Origin: Hedera helix | Lineage: Eukaryota; Streptophyta; Magnoliopsida; Apiales; Araliaceae | DNA: 64,000 nucleotides | Direction: 5' to 3' | Assembly (NCBI GenBank): GCA_947179155.2 | Contig: OX359264.1 | Location: 61,095,202 to 61,159,201, forward strand | Part shown: positions 62,961 through 64,000 of the stretch, piece after piece | Layout: every line of letters begins with the position of its first letter | Position numbering within the stretch: the first letter of the stretch is position 1 | Program-made: the position numbers and the translations under genes | Notes under the pieces: generated by a model | What the model saw: the letters and a program-made list of their open reading frames with translations, nothing else | Databases searched by the model: none | What the model was told of the DNA's origin: nothing

Positions 62961-63654
62961 TTAGTTGGGAGATTGTTTCCTTTTTAAATTAGGATTTTTA
63001 CTTAGTTCCCAAGTATCGGGTTTCTATTTAAGTATCGTATTTAGGATTTTTACTATTGATATTAAAGTTGATTACTATCATTAATACCGAGGTATTTTAT
63101 CCATCTTAGTGTTGATTCATAGAGTTGATACACTTGATCCTAGTAGTGATTTAAACGTGGAGTTTAAATCTTAGTTTATGTTCCGTTAATTTTCTATCCC
63201 AAATCTGTCCAACATCAATTGTTTCCTGAGTGAACCCCATTAGGGCAGTTATATTCTCTTATGCTGCAATTGTATGAAGAGTTTTTAGTGGATTGATGTG
63301 TTATTCCTTTTTGTAATTAGAATCCGAAAGTTTCTGTGTTTTCTAGAAAGTCACTGTATTATGACATGGGTTATACGCACTCATTACTTTAATATGTGCA
63401 TAATAGGGACAGTGTACTGCTAAAGTATTATTTGTTTTATGTATTGCAAATAAAGTGAGAAATTAGGCAATTGATTGGAGCATGCGAGGTCTATTGTGTG
63501 TCTTTTGTAAGATCACAATGCATGTTTGAGAAAGGATATTGGACACTTTGCTATGTGAATGAATCAATGACGGATATTCAGTTTGTCCTTTCTCTATTGC
63601 TTTTAGTTGTTGAAGAAATACTCAATGGCTTTCCTAAGTTAGTTGAATATACGC

Positions 63655-63695
63655 ACTTATTATTATTATTATTTATTATTATTATTATTATTATT
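63655..63695. repeat. (TTA)n microsatellite
   Basis: About thirteen TTA units with one interruption. Confidence 0.9.
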
Positions 63696-64000
63696 GTGAA
63701 GATAAATAATTCATTCACGTATAAAGATATTTATTATGTTAATTTTGTCAAAGAAAATTAATAGAAATTTTGTTTTGTGGCTTTGATTGACTTTGAAACG
63801 TAGAAAGATTGAAGGAAAGGAGAAAGAGAATATGATTAGGCAGAAAACAAATTGAAACGCTCTTAATGAACATGTCCAAAAATATAACTTTTAAAATATC
63901 TAATAACGAGAATGCTGCAAAGTTGATGTGTTGACTATTTGTGCATTTCATGTTATTCTTTCCTTGTTCTTGCCCTCGCTTATCCCAAAATCCAAAAATA

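Larger units (their letters stand above)
62616..64000. other. Intron or downstream DNA with repeats
   Basis: Presumed long intron of the RNI-like gene. Contains a 107-bp tandem duplication (62738-about 62960), a stretch at 62960-63200 with LTR-like features, and a (TTA)n run at about 63655-63695. Open frames here (for example 63471-63761) show no motif. Confidence 0.5.

Noticed and set aside
1..64000. CRISPR array, bacterial operon, rRNA or viral genome
   Set aside because: No regularly spaced repeat-spacer pattern, no bacterial gene organisation and no rRNA-like sequence; all recognised genes are intron-containing plant genes.

Overview
This window is nuclear DNA of a flowering plant, almost certainly a eudicot. 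The intergenic DNA is very AT-rich. The genes have short exons and GT-AG introns (one intron is GC-AG), and there are nuclear genes for chloroplast proteins with transit peptides plus plant-only families (class XI myosin, YUCCA, plant GDSL lipase). Small non-autonomous transposons, microsatellites and long poly-C tracts are frequent. An asterid is possible, but I cannot name the species.

Layout. (1) 1606-5262, plus strand: the 3' end of a class XI myosin gene (cargo-binding tail), with a miniature LTR retrotransposon in one intron. (2) About 5.3-15.4 kb: gene-poor DNA with microsatellites, short duplications and a CACTA-type miniature element. (3) 15523-17132, plus: an intact YUCCA auxin-biosynthesis gene. 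(4) 19326-24284, plus: an intact chloroplast glutaredoxin gene (S12 type); its 3.2-kb second intron holds a 1.3-kb Mutator-like element. (5) 26771-27857, plus: a frameshifted, truncated relative of LOW PSII ACCUMULATION 1, followed by an unassigned terminal-exon-like ORF at 28820-28924. (6) 29090-30143, minus: photosystem I subunit PsaE, whose first intron is GC-AG. (7) 31837-36381, plus: an eight-exon gene for an unrecognised 657-residue protein, with an E2F-like site in its promoter. (8) 36.4-41 kb: AT-rich DNA with hairpin MITEs. (9) 42666-46720, plus: a DUF3741/DUF4378 (TRM/LONGIFOLIA-like) gene. (10) 50098-about 54270, minus: a tetraspanin-18/TOM2A-like gene with several disabling changes. 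(11) 58095-60619, plus: an intact GDSL esterase/lipase. (12) From 62356, plus: the first two coding exons of a probable RNI-like protein, running out of the window.

The genes do not form an operon or an obvious pathway; this is ordinary plant gene order. Two neighbours are photosystem-related (the LPA1-like remnant and psaE), which may be chance. Exon models were built by hand: each junction was chosen so that reading frame, splice consensus and remembered family sequence agree. The YUCCA, glutaredoxin, PsaE, GDSL and unknown-protein models join in one continuous frame from start to stop, and the visible part of the myosin model is continuous to its stop. No exotic genetic system was found. 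The most informative observations are the transposon with an internal empty-site control, the GC-AG intron in psaE, the decayed tetraspanin gene, and the cluster of small MITE families.
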